Shown: positions 21,701 to 28,826 of the stretch, piece after piece
Position numbering within the stretch: position 1 is the first letter of the stretch
How the letters are laid out: every line of letters starts with the position of its first letter
NCBI GenBank assembly: GCA_024123955.1
Contig: CP099652.1
Span: 1-64,000 of the forward strand
DNA: 64,000 bases
From: Oxalobacteraceae bacterium OTU3CINTB1
Lineage (GTDB): Bacteria; Pseudomonadota; Gammaproteobacteria; Burkholderiales; Burkholderiaceae_D
Reading direction: 5' to 3'
Notes under the pieces: model-generated
Databases searched by the model: none
What the model was told of the DNA's origin: nothing
What the model saw: the letters and a program-made list of their open reading frames with translations, nothing else
Program-made: the position numbers and the translations under genes

Positions 21701-21786
21701 ATAAAAAGCCGGACTTCAAGGCCGCGATGGACGCGGAGATGGAACGCGAGCGCAAATTGCGCGAGCAAAGTCAGGGGTGGGTATGA
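18721..21786 (+). CDS. vgrG: VgrG spike protein (TssI) with extended C-terminal adaptor
   Basis: This second VgrG (1021 residues from the ATG at 18721; a longer frame from 18544 lacks a ribosome binding site) has the gp27-like start LLKLTTPLGGDVLLAECVRG, TTQYQESDLAFARRLMHEEG, the OB/gp5 region VKVQFHWQRG and LPRIGQEVLIDFLEGNIDRP, and a DUF2345 beta-helix. The tail (about 930-1021) contains HYDDLAPIPGAAYKVTFENG, a TTR-like domain, and ends in a charged helix rich in E, K and R. Its stop overlaps the start of the DNase effector gene in ATGA, so the two are translationally coupled and the tail is the likely docking site for that effector. Confidence 0.96.
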   Translation: MSEPIPSQSGESDPLALLAGFSQGTRLLKLTTPLGGDVLLAECVRGEEGIGTGFSFKIAALSTDAAISLKSLIGQPVLLELMTAASRDQLRPFHGHVTAIDMAGANGGFARYNLTVEPWTAFLARGRDSRIFQDMTVFDILDTVFNAYQGQGKLVPAWRFDILDSAVYPKRSITTQYQESDLAFARRLMHEEGLFHYFEHSGDAASPGLGSHTMVIADHNGSFKPNAQASIAFSQPGATMKQDTLDRWRTELRLQTNAVELSSWDYRSLDTRAVSAASADGGDGAPLVSRDAPGAYAYQSREQGQRIADNQLQAFEASKEIHVGAGTVRTLAPGTTFALTGQAQFDLAGSDDERSFLVVRTVHLMHNNLSAELKSTLMQRLGEGALDALIGKEEKTSLHAVGKAMGERPLYRVRIDAIRSNIPYRSSGTDAHGQLLHPRPTIHGQQTAIVVGPPGAPIHTDRDHRVKVQFHWQRGAQSHSRLAHPMPDGHTGAPGDDQAGTWVRVATPMAPVAGANWGSSALPRIGQEVLIDFLEGNIDRPVVLGTVYNGRGQADAQHNQVAGGAGVATGNAPAWFPGEAGGHAHPAALSGMKTQAIQSSQGGSGAYNQLVFDDSPGQSRLGLQRHATAHQGTAELNLGHLLHQSDNQRLNAAGFGAELKTEHSIAVRAGKGVLLSTDARGSATGSQMDSKEAITQLEESVQLQTDLDEMAQKHSTLTVGGKAPATGQATPLPAIAQLKRSMDVLGAVESDVPAYSEPHLQLSSPAGLAANTPANAVLGAAGSSLTAGYDINLASQRNNYASVKEGIKFFTYGKATNAQKPNQEVGIRVHAASGKVSSQSQADETRLTADKALTVASTAKGITVAGKEHVRLTAQGAHLKLEGGNIELHGPGKIEFKASMKELAGPMSATPSLPALPQAADLDNSIEILFHYDDLAPIPGAAYKVTFENGTVREGKLDDKGHALLTGTPPGEYVVEYGDDPRPWKPPEEETPEYKKPDFKAAMDAEMERERKLREQSQGWV

Positions 21787-23363
21787 GTCTCGTCGACGAT
21801 TGCATGAAATTCCTCGAAGACCTGATCATGGGCGACTTCAACGAGGACCAGATGGTATCGGCCCAGATCATCGGCGGCCTGATCTCGTTGATCCCCGTGG
21901 TCGACCAGGTGATGGACGTGCGCGATGTTTCAGGCAGCCTGTACCGGATCAACAAGCAAGGCGGCTTTGCCAAGGCGACCATCGATCAAAAGATTTATCT
22001 GGGCTTCGCCGCCTTTGGCGTGGTGCCGGAGGTGGGCAGCGCGTTCAAGACCGTGTTCAAGCCGCTGTACAAGGAACGCAAGGCGCTCAAGGGCGCGGTC
22101 AACAGCGGCGTGGCGATGATCGAACGCATGCTGTCGAAGAAAAAAGGCGGCGCGCTGGCGTGGGTCAAGGCGCTCGACTGGGCCGGCAACACCCAGGCGG
22201 CGATCGTGCAGGCGAACATGGCGCTGGAGAGCTGCATCGCGCTGCTCGACTACATTGGCCAGGGGCATTGGTGGTGCCCGGACCACCTGGAGCAATTGGC
22301 GCGCGACGTTTCGCCGGGTATCAAGAAAATGCGCGGGCAGTTGGCTGCGCCGATACGGGAGGCATCGGGGTACATCAAGGCGTTCATCACCGATCTGTTG
22401 GGGGAGCATGCGGCGGCGGTGGTGATGACGGTGGCGAGCAATGCAGGGAGCATTCCGCGTGGTGGGCATCATGGGGCGGGGGCGAGGGGGGCAAGCGCCA
22501 ATAGTCATTTGCGGGTGGCCGATAAGCCGCGACTGAACGGGCGTACCACTACCGGTAAAATCGCCAACGTGGTGCAGCGCACGGCTTTTCAGGCTTACAA
22601 GGGATTGGAGAACGCTGCTAAGGGCTTGCTGGGCGAGCACATCGTCGACCACCATGTTATCGAGCACAAAGGCTGGGGACTTAGCTGGAACCGGCATGAC
22701 ATGATTGGCGGCCCTGGCAAAAAGACCGCCGGTTGGCAAAGCGAGTTTAAAAAGCTTAACGACGACGAGATTCCACTTTACCTTTGCACGCCGAGCGTAC
22801 ATGTACTGACTCACGGCATAGACTCTCTATGGCTGACAAATCGCCCGCCCCCCCACCAATTTGCCGTTGTTGAGGCAAAGGCCAGCATGAGCCCAGCCGC
22901 GAAATTATTGCCTATGCTGGGTGAAGCAAAGGCTGCCGGTGGTGCCCCCACAGGCGCGACAGGTCGACGGCAAAAAAAAGGTTCAGGACCGCGGACGACA
23001 GGCCAAGGCGGTGCTTCTAAGCCGGGTCTGGTCATGCAGATGAGTCGGATATGGATTCATGATCGTATCCAGAAAGACTTTTCGAAATATCGCGTACGCA
23101 TGCTAAAAAATGGTACCAACTACTCGAGGCATGTGTTTTTGGTTTCGCCCCTTCAAGCCAGCGAACACATTATCGCTATGGAAAAGATTATCAGTGAGGG
23201 ATTAATTAGCAAACCGGTGGCAGCGCAGAAGTATGCCGCCGATCATAGTCGTCACGACGTTCAGCGCGAATTCGGCGAAAGCGATCTGGATGGGGCCGAA
23301 GCGGAGTATAAAATCAGTGGCAAGCCGCCTCGTTCAGGACCAGGAAAAAAACGTAAAAAATAG
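21783..23363 (+). CDS. T6SS effector with C-terminal PoNe-type DNase domain
   Basis: The 526-residue protein has a helical N-terminal region (about 1-230; IIGGLISLIPVVDQVMDVRD, IYLGFAAFGVVPEVGSAFKT) typical of VgrG/PAAR-linked T6SS effectors. A linker leads to the toxin domain: GLLGEHIVDHHVI, then GIDSLW with Asp 347, VVEAKAS with Glu 364 and Lys 366, and QMSRIWIHDR starting at Gln 419. This D...ExK...QxxxxW arrangement is that of PoNe (polymorphic nuclease effector) DNases of the PD-(D/E)xK fold. A 45-residue Gly/Ala/Lys-rich stretch separates ExK from QMS and is longer than I would expect. Overlap ATGA with vgrG and four downstream PoNi genes support the call. Confidence 0.85.
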   Translation: MSLVDDCMKFLEDLIMGDFNEDQMVSAQIIGGLISLIPVVDQVMDVRDVSGSLYRINKQGGFAKATIDQKIYLGFAAFGVVPEVGSAFKTVFKPLYKERKALKGAVNSGVAMIERMLSKKKGGALAWVKALDWAGNTQAAIVQANMALESCIALLDYIGQGHWWCPDHLEQLARDVSPGIKKMRGQLAAPIREASGYIKAFITDLLGEHAAAVVMTVASNAGSIPRGGHHGAGARGASANSHLRVADKPRLNGRTTTGKIANVVQRTAFQAYKGLENAAKGLLGEHIVDHHVIEHKGWGLSWNRHDMIGGPGKKTAGWQSEFKKLNDDEIPLYLCTPSVHVLTHGIDSLWLTNRPPPHQFAVVEAKASMSPAAKLLPMLGEAKAAGGAPTGATGRRQKKGSGPRTTGQGGASKPGLVMQMSRIWIHDRIQKDFSKYRVRMLKNGTNYSRHVFLVSPLQASEHIIAMEKIISEGLISKPVAAQKYAADHSRHDVQREFGESDLDGAEAEYKISGKPPRSGPGKKRKK

Positions 23364-23376
23364 GTACCGAAATATC

Positions 23377-24354
23377 ATGGAAAAATCCAATTTCATTAGT
23401 AGAAGGCGTCAAAGTTATCTTGACGAAGAAAGCTACATCAATACAGTCAAGCAAATTGAGACCGAGAATGCGATTCCAACCGTCCCAGGCCTCTCGCAAG
23501 AAGATTTATGCACCAATTTTTCTTTAAATGCACAAGACCACTGGATAATTTTCCAGCTAAAATTTACTGCCGGCGAAAGCCTCACAGAGCTGGCGAGCTC
23601 TCTGGATGAAATTGTTCTCGCATATGAACAGTACGTCGAAGCCATTGATGAACTACCAGATGACAAATATCATCCGCCCTTCATGATGAACGACATGATT
23701 GACACCTATGTCGATTATTTAAATCTTCTTTGTGCCGCAATTTTATTGCGTCGTGAGGACTTGATAGCAAGAATATGCGCGCTTAACGAAGGAACCGACT
23801 TCGATCAATCCGATGCGGTGTTGGAGGAATTATTCAAATTTTTCCTTGCGGACCGCCCGAACTTGGATTATTGGCTATGGGACAAACCATATCGAAAGCT
23901 GCTTGATGCTATCGACAGCGATACGGTGCCCGAGATGGAGCAGGCGATGAAGATCTACGTTAAGAGGTGGTACGCCGACATGAAAGGGCTCGCCCATTTC
24001 TGGAATAAGCATGAAAAGATCAAACCTGATTTCACACCGTACTATGGCTATTGGGCAATGTGCGCGGCTGCCTTTACCTATCTCTACAATCTTGACGACT
24101 CGTCATACCGTAACGAAACCGTGTATCCCAAAGACCTCGTTGATTACGCACGTAGCATCCCACGCTACGATGAAAACCAACAGACCATTGCGAAGCCGTT
24201 ACGGGTAGCGGGTGGGGAGCCGTGTCCAAAGTCCGGCCTTTGGTTTACGCCGGCAAAAACGGACAGCGAAGGACGTTTTTCCGCCGGCGTCACAATGCCA
24301 GACTTCCCGGATGCGCAGTACGGTCTTACTATTTGGCAGTGGCTGTCCAATTAA
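23377..24354 (+). CDS. PoNi-type immunity protein 1 (DUF1910/DUF1911)
   Basis: The 325-residue protein begins MEKSNFISRRRQSYLDEESY (DUF1910-like N-terminus) and has the DUF1911 region FAADR-type motif as LADRPNLDYWLWDKPYRKLL, then KRWYADMKGLAHFWNKHEK and YYGYWAMCAAAFTYLYNLDD, ending the core with YPKDLVDYAR. PoNi proteins neutralise PoNe DNases. The start at 23377 lies 13 bp after the effector stop. A C-terminal extension of about 50 residues (CPKSGLWFTPA, MPDFPDAQYGLTIWQW) is shared with the next paralogue and resembles a tail found on other T6SS immunity proteins. It is the most likely cognate antidote. Confidence 0.87.
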   Translation: MEKSNFISRRRQSYLDEESYINTVKQIETENAIPTVPGLSQEDLCTNFSLNAQDHWIIFQLKFTAGESLTELASSLDEIVLAYEQYVEAIDELPDDKYHPPFMMNDMIDTYVDYLNLLCAAILLRREDLIARICALNEGTDFDQSDAVLEELFKFFLADRPNLDYWLWDKPYRKLLDAIDSDTVPEMEQAMKIYVKRWYADMKGLAHFWNKHEKIKPDFTPYYGYWAMCAAAFTYLYNLDDSSYRNETVYPKDLVDYARSIPRYDENQQTIAKPLRVAGGEPCPKSGLWFTPAKTDSEGRFSAGVTMPDFPDAQYGLTIWQWLSN

Positions 24355-24412
24355 AGGCGGGCACTAAACTTTTTGAGGAAGGCACGTCCTGCCCCGAAAC
24401 AAGGCTCCGCCA

Positions 24413-25390
24413 ATGAAAAATTCAGAATTCAGAAATAGGCGGCGCCAAGGCTTTCTAGATCAAGATAGCTGCGGCAGCACGATTGCCCAGCTCGAGGTTG
24501 AAACCGGTCGGCCCTTAGGTCCCAGCCTATCCCAAGAGGATCTATGTAGAAATCTGCGAGCAAGGGCATTTGACAGTTGGGTCATCTTCAAGCTGAAATA
24601 TACCGCCGGCGAAAGCCTCACGGAATTGGCAAACTCGCTTGACCATGTCGTCGCTTCCTACGAACTCTACGTCGAAGCGTTGGACGAGCTGCCGGACAGC
24701 CAATACCATCCGCCGTTCATCATGAACGATCTGATAGACACATATGTTCGGTACTTGAACATCGTTTCTGTCGCCATCCTATTGCGGCGTGAGGACTTGA
24801 TAGAAAGAATCTGTGCGCTAAATGAAGGAACAGATTTTGACGGAGTCGATGCAGTGCTAGAGGAACTATTCAAGTTTTTCCTGCCAGATCGTCCTGAATT
24901 GGATCACTGGCTATGGGATAAGCCCTACCGCAAACTGCTCGACGCTATCGACAGCGATACGCCAGAAGAGATGCGAACCGAAATGAAGCGCTACGTGAAA
25001 AACTGGTATGCCGATATGAAGGGGCAGGCCCACTTCTGGGGGCAGCATGAGAAAATCAAGCCAGAGTTCACTCCCTACGACGGCTACTGGGCGATGTGCG
25101 CGGCGGCATTCACCTACCTCTACGACATCGACGACTCGGCCTACCGTAACGGGACAGTGTATCCCAAAGACCTGCTCGATTACGCACGCAGCATCCCACG
25201 CTACGATGCTCAAGAGACGATGACCAAGCCGTTGCGCGTAGCAGGTGGGGAACTCTGTCCGAAGTCCGGCCTATGGTTCACGCCGGCAAAAACGGACAGC
25301 CAAGCGCACTTCGCCGCAGGAACGGTCATGCCAGACTTACCGGATGCACAATACGGCCTGACGATTTGGCAGTGGCTGCGAGGCCAATAA
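24413..25390 (+). CDS. PoNi-type immunity protein 2 (DUF1910/DUF1911)
   Basis: A 325-residue paralogue of the preceding gene with the same architecture: RRRQGFLDQDSC start, KYTAGESLTELANSLDHVV, LPDRPELDHWLWDKPYRKLL, NWYADMKGQAHFWGQHEKIK, and the same C-terminal tail CPKSGLWFTPAKTDSQ to YGLTIWQWLRGQ. By eye it is closer to gene 1 than genes 3 and 4 are. It begins 58 bp downstream of gene 1. Divergence is concentrated in the first 40 residues and in scattered helix positions. It may neutralise a related PoNe from another strain. Confidence 0.87.
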   Translation: MKNSEFRNRRRQGFLDQDSCGSTIAQLEVETGRPLGPSLSQEDLCRNLRARAFDSWVIFKLKYTAGESLTELANSLDHVVASYELYVEALDELPDSQYHPPFIMNDLIDTYVRYLNIVSVAILLRREDLIERICALNEGTDFDGVDAVLEELFKFFLPDRPELDHWLWDKPYRKLLDAIDSDTPEEMRTEMKRYVKNWYADMKGQAHFWGQHEKIKPEFTPYDGYWAMCAAAFTYLYDIDDSAYRNGTVYPKDLLDYARSIPRYDAQETMTKPLRVAGGELCPKSGLWFTPAKTDSQAHFAAGTVMPDLPDAQYGLTIWQWLRGQ

Positions 25391-25408
25391 ATTTTTGGGG
25401 ACTTGCAA

Positions 25409-26218
25409 ATGCCGACACCAATCGAGTTCGACAATCGTCGACGCCAAATTTACCTCGACGAAGAAAGCTATCGAAATACTGTTGCCCAGCTAGAGGCCGA
25501 GAATGCTATCGAGTCCCCACAAAATCTACCTCTGGTCGACAGGTGTAGGGATCTGCAAATGGCGGCCTTGGATAGCTGGATAATTTTTCAGCTGCGCTAT
25601 ACGGCTGGCGAAAGCCTAGCGGATCTAGCGAATTCCCTGGACAGCATCGTCATCGCTTATGAGCGCTGGATTGCGTGCCTGGATGAGGTTCCAGACGACG
25701 ACTACTACCCTCCATTCATCATGAACGACATGATCGACACGTATGTCGGCTATCTGAACATGGTAGCCGTCGCAATCCTGTTGCGCCGGGAAGATTTGGT
25801 GCCAAGAATTTGCGCTTTTAACGAAGGTACGGATTTTGATCGCGTTGACGCCGTGCTAGAAGAACTTTTTAAGCTTTTCCTCCCGGACCGCCCATGGCTT
25901 GATTATCTCCTCTGGAAAAAACAGTATAAGAAGCTGCTGGACGTCGTGGATAGCGATACCCCGGAAGAGATGGCCGCAGAAATGCGCCAACACGTAAAAA
26001 AATGGTACACCAATATGAAGGGGAAAGCTCACTTTTGGGGGAAGCACGAAAAGATCAAGCCGGAGTTCACTCCGTATTTCGGATACTGGGCCATGTGTTC
26101 GGGCGCCTTCACCTACCTCTACGACATCGATGACTCCAGCTACCGTGACGAGTTGGTATATCCCAAAGACCTGGTCGATTACGCACGCAGCATCCCGCGC
26201 AAAACAGACGTCCTGTAA
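25409..26218 (+). CDS. PoNi-type immunity protein 3 (DUF1910/DUF1911), without the C-terminal tail
   Basis: A 269-residue paralogue. It keeps the N-terminal RRRQIYLDEESYRNT, the middle RYTAGESLADLANSLDSIV, LPDRPWLDYLLWKKQYKKLL, KWYTNMKGKAHFWGKHEK and YFGYWAMCSGAFTYLYDIDD, but stops soon after YPKDLVDYARSIPR and so lacks the Cys/Trp-rich tail of genes 1 and 2. I take the ATG at 25409; a TTG six bases upstream is in frame. It lies 18 bp after gene 2, inside the same transcription unit. Confidence 0.85.
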   Translation: MPTPIEFDNRRRQIYLDEESYRNTVAQLEAENAIESPQNLPLVDRCRDLQMAALDSWIIFQLRYTAGESLADLANSLDSIVIAYERWIACLDEVPDDDYYPPFIMNDMIDTYVGYLNMVAVAILLRREDLVPRICAFNEGTDFDRVDAVLEELFKLFLPDRPWLDYLLWKKQYKKLLDVVDSDTPEEMAAEMRQHVKKWYTNMKGKAHFWGKHEKIKPEFTPYFGYWAMCSGAFTYLYDIDDSSYRDELVYPKDLVDYARSIPRKTDVL

Positions 26219-26229
26219 CGAAATCAACT

Positions 26230-27087
26230 ATGAAGAATTTGCCATTTCATGAACGTCGCCGTCAGCAGTTTCTTAACGAAGATCTTTATGAGAAAACACG
26301 TGCGAATCAGATATTGCTGATTGAAGGCCAACTTAAAAACAAGCAATTTCCAGAAACGGCCGAGGACCAGTCCATCGCTCATCGCTTTCTCTACTTGGAA
26401 GCTTTCTGGATCTGGATGATCGACTACACAGCAGGCGTTCCGGTTGCGGAATTAGCGCCACGGATAGCTTGCATAGTCGACGCGTTTGAGGAATGGAACG
26501 ATATCGAACAAGCGTTCCAAAAAGAGGCCACGCTGGAGTTCCCGGAATACGGACCGTACAAATACCGCGCCGCACCGGACTTTTCAATCCTGTTTGATTA
26601 TGAGGACACCCTTCAGCTAGTGAGCATCGCCATATTGCTGCGTGATCTCCACTCGGTCAAACGCATCATTCACATACTGCGAAGCCACCGAGGCGAAGAT
26701 GGGCTCTTTGAACAATTAATTGGCGGATACATCGAAGATGGCATGGCGCTGTCGTCGTGCGTGCTTGAGGACCCGTACAATATCCTGCTGCAAGTCTTCT
26801 ATGAAGAGGACGAACAGAAAACGCTCGACCTTGTTCAGCAGTATCTCAAGGAATGGTATCCCTCCATGAAGGATCATCCGCGCTGGTATGACGAGCACCT
26901 GAATGTCAGCAAGGAGGGCTACGCCGGCTATTACGGCTACTGGGCATTCGAGGCGGCTGCGGCGGTCTACCTCCTGGACTTGGACGACAGCCAGATCAAC
27001 CACTTGGTCTATCCAAAAGACCTGCTGGACTATGGCCGTAAATTGCGGAGAGAGGAACTCTACACCAGCCAGGATGCTGCATCTTAG
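26230..27087 (+). CDS. PoNi-type immunity protein 4 (divergent DUF1911)
   Basis: A 285-residue, more divergent member of the array. It shares the opening ERRRQQFLNEDLYEKT, the DYTAGVPVAELAPRI block (against FTAGESLTELASSL), the EWYPSMKDHPRWYDEHLN block and the closing YYGYWAFEAAAAVYLLDLDD and YPKDLLDYGRKLR. The HWLWDKPYRKLL segment is replaced by VLEDPYNILLQVFYEED. It begins 11 bp after gene 3. Such divergence suggests that it recognises a different toxin variant; this is inference. It lacks the C-terminal tail. Confidence 0.82.
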   Translation: MKNLPFHERRRQQFLNEDLYEKTRANQILLIEGQLKNKQFPETAEDQSIAHRFLYLEAFWIWMIDYTAGVPVAELAPRIACIVDAFEEWNDIEQAFQKEATLEFPEYGPYKYRAAPDFSILFDYEDTLQLVSIAILLRDLHSVKRIIHILRSHRGEDGLFEQLIGGYIEDGMALSSCVLEDPYNILLQVFYEEDEQKTLDLVQQYLKEWYPSMKDHPRWYDEHLNVSKEGYAGYYGYWAFEAAAAVYLLDLDDSQINHLVYPKDLLDYGRKLRREELYTSQDAAS

Positions 27088-27126
27088 TCCGCCCCTATCG
27101 CGGGACGTGCAAACGAGGGAGCTATA

Positions 27127-27542
27127 ATGGGCTATCAACCTTCCGATATCACCTGAACAATCGTCTCGCCGAACGCAGCCGTGACTTTTTCTCCGCGTTC
27201 GCGCGTCTCGAGGAAACGCTGGCTCAACCTGAAGATTCGTTTCTGCGCGACGCGTCCATCCAACAGTTTGAATTCACGTATGAGCTTGCGTGGAAGGCGA
27301 TTAATCTTTGGCTGGAAACCCAAGACATCGTCGTGCTCAGTGCCAAAGAAACGTTACAGGCGGCGCTCGAACCGGGGCTGCTGGTGGACGGAAACGGTTG
27401 GAGCCAGTTATATCGCATGCGCAATCTGACCAGCCATACCTATGACGAAGCCCAGGCGCTGCTTGTCTATAGGTTCGTCAAAGTCGATGGCGTGCGACTT
27501 TTCTCCGAGCTCGCTGCGAGGGTACGGACATGGGCACAGTAG
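27127..27542 (+). pseudogene. HEPN-domain (HI0074-type) toxin, start frameshifted
   Basis: The frame running to the stop at 27542 encodes LNNRLAERSRDFFSAFARL, then IQQFEFTYELAWKAINLWLE and GNGWSQLYRMRNLTSHTYD, which is the nucleotidyltransferase substrate-binding/HEPN family with its conserved RxxxxH active-site motif (R-N-L-T-S-H). No ATG, GTG or TTG opens this frame. A good ribosome binding site (GAGGGAG, 27115-27121) precedes the ATG at 27127, but that frame stops after nine codons; one missing base before 27147 would rejoin it to the toxin frame. In the HEPN-MNT family the HEPN protein is an RNase toxin. A CTG start at 27153 is a less likely alternative. Confidence 0.7.
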
Positions 27543-27616
27543 CGGACAAAACATTTCCTTTCGGGCTGAGTGAACCGATCCGCGAGTCGCTGCAGCGGAT
27601 CGGGCGTCAACCCTAA
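27530..27616 (+). pseudogene. Truncated MNT nucleotidyltransferase antitoxin
   Basis: An ATG at 27530 overlaps the end of the HEPN frame by 13 bp, the usual arrangement in HEPN-MNT pairs, and encodes only 28 residues (KTFPFGLSEPIRESLQRI then a stop). This resembles the first helix of minimal nucleotidyltransferases, but the catalytic GSRxxG...DxD region is absent. The rest has been lost; the next gene ends 25 bp further on. Confidence 0.6.
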
Positions 27617-27640
27617 TCCGCCAAGCGCCGCCAATAACAC

Positions 27641-28639
27641 TTACTTCGTCACACGATCCCAACCGGCCCGCACCGCCTCCTTGAACTTTTCCCAGTTCGA
27701 CTGCGGATAGGTGTTCTCCCAGGTCGTGCGCAGCTCGGGCTCGGCGTGCTCCCACGGCTTGTCTTGATACGCCGGGCTGCCGGCCATCGACTCGCCATAC
27801 TGATACGCCGGGTTGTATTCCTGGTACGTGCCGCCGGTATAAGTCTTCTCCCAGTGCGAGCGGAAATACTCATCGCCGTCGCTGTCGCCACGCAGGATGT
27901 TCAAACTATCCTGGTTCGCCCCGCTATCAAGCTCATCCACACGCTCGCCGCGCAGGATATTCAGGCTGTCCTCGTTGGCGCCGGCGGCGACATCGCGCGG
28001 ATAGATGCGCATGCCGCTGCGCTGCACCGTACGCTGCCCCTCGGCCAGCGGATCGCCGGCGAACGGGCCGTCCGGCGAGATCATCTCGCCGCGCTGCAGC
28101 GAGCCCTGCGTCAGCATGCCCTGCTCGGAGCGGACGAACTCGACCGCCTCCTCGCGCGGACGGATGCCGTGCGGCTCGGGTGCGCTTTGCAGCGCCGGCT
28201 CGGGCGTGCTTTGCAGCGCGCCCATCGAGGTTTGCTGCATGCCGGTGCCGCTGCGCAGGATTTCAGCGCCGGTCCAGCCGCTGGCGCGCCACATCGTTTC
28301 ATGCTCGTCGATGTCGATCGGGTTGAAATCTTCGACGATGTCGGCGGCCAGGTCGGCCTTGGCCAGGTCCTCGGATTCGACGGTCAGCACGGTGTGTCCG
28401 CGATTCAGCGCTTCCGCGTAGACGTGGCGGTCGGCGTGCTCGCGGCCGATCAGCTCGCTGAACATCTGCTTGACGTTGCCAAGGATCGACGCGTCGTCGT
28501 CGATGCGGGCGCGCCCGGCGGCACTGCTGGAATCGCTGATCTGGATGCTGCCGCGATCGAAGCCATTCAAGATCAGTTCTTCCTGAGCCTGGGTGGCCTC
28601 GGCGCGGGTTTCAAAGACGGCTGCCAGTGTGTGGGTCAT
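27641..28639 (-). CDS. Stress protein with 17M-like N-terminus
   Basis: The 332-residue protein starts MTHTLAAVFETRAEATQAQE, a short alpha/beta module of the general-stress-protein 17M type, with the later GHTVLTVESEDLAKADLAAD. The centre is low in complexity and contains two copies of a DSLNILRG motif (about residues 225-250). The last 75 residues, from FRSHWEKTYTGG to NWEKFKEAVRAGWDRVTK, are shared with the protein encoded divergently at 28827, so the two are paralogues. It has AAGGAG before the start. I infer a stress-responsive role from the family; no enzyme motif is seen. Confidence 0.75.
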   Translation of the reverse strand: MTHTLAAVFETRAEATQAQEELILNGFDRGSIQISDSSSAAGRARIDDDASILGNVKQMFSELIGREHADRHVYAEALNRGHTVLTVESEDLAKADLAADIVEDFNPIDIDEHETMWRASGWTGAEILRSGTGMQQTSMGALQSTPEPALQSAPEPHGIRPREEAVEFVRSEQGMLTQGSLQRGEMISPDGPFAGDPLAEGQRTVQRSGMRIYPRDVAAGANEDSLNILRGERVDELDSGANQDSLNILRGDSDGDEYFRSHWEKTYTGGTYQEYNPAYQYGESMAGSPAYQDKPWEHAEPELRTTWENTYPQSNWEKFKEAVRAGWDRVTK

Positions 28640-28826
28640 GATGGGCTCCTTCGGTTAAACGGATGGGGTCGATACGAAAAATTAGTCTACGTGGTAAGCA
28701 GCAAACTCAGCGCCCGCTTGCCTGTAGGAAAACCAATCGTCCTTTTTCTAGCGGGCAAACGGGCGCTCACCCGCGCGGCGCGGACGTAGACTGGCTATCC
28801 CGTTGCTAGCGCCGGCGCACCTCCAA

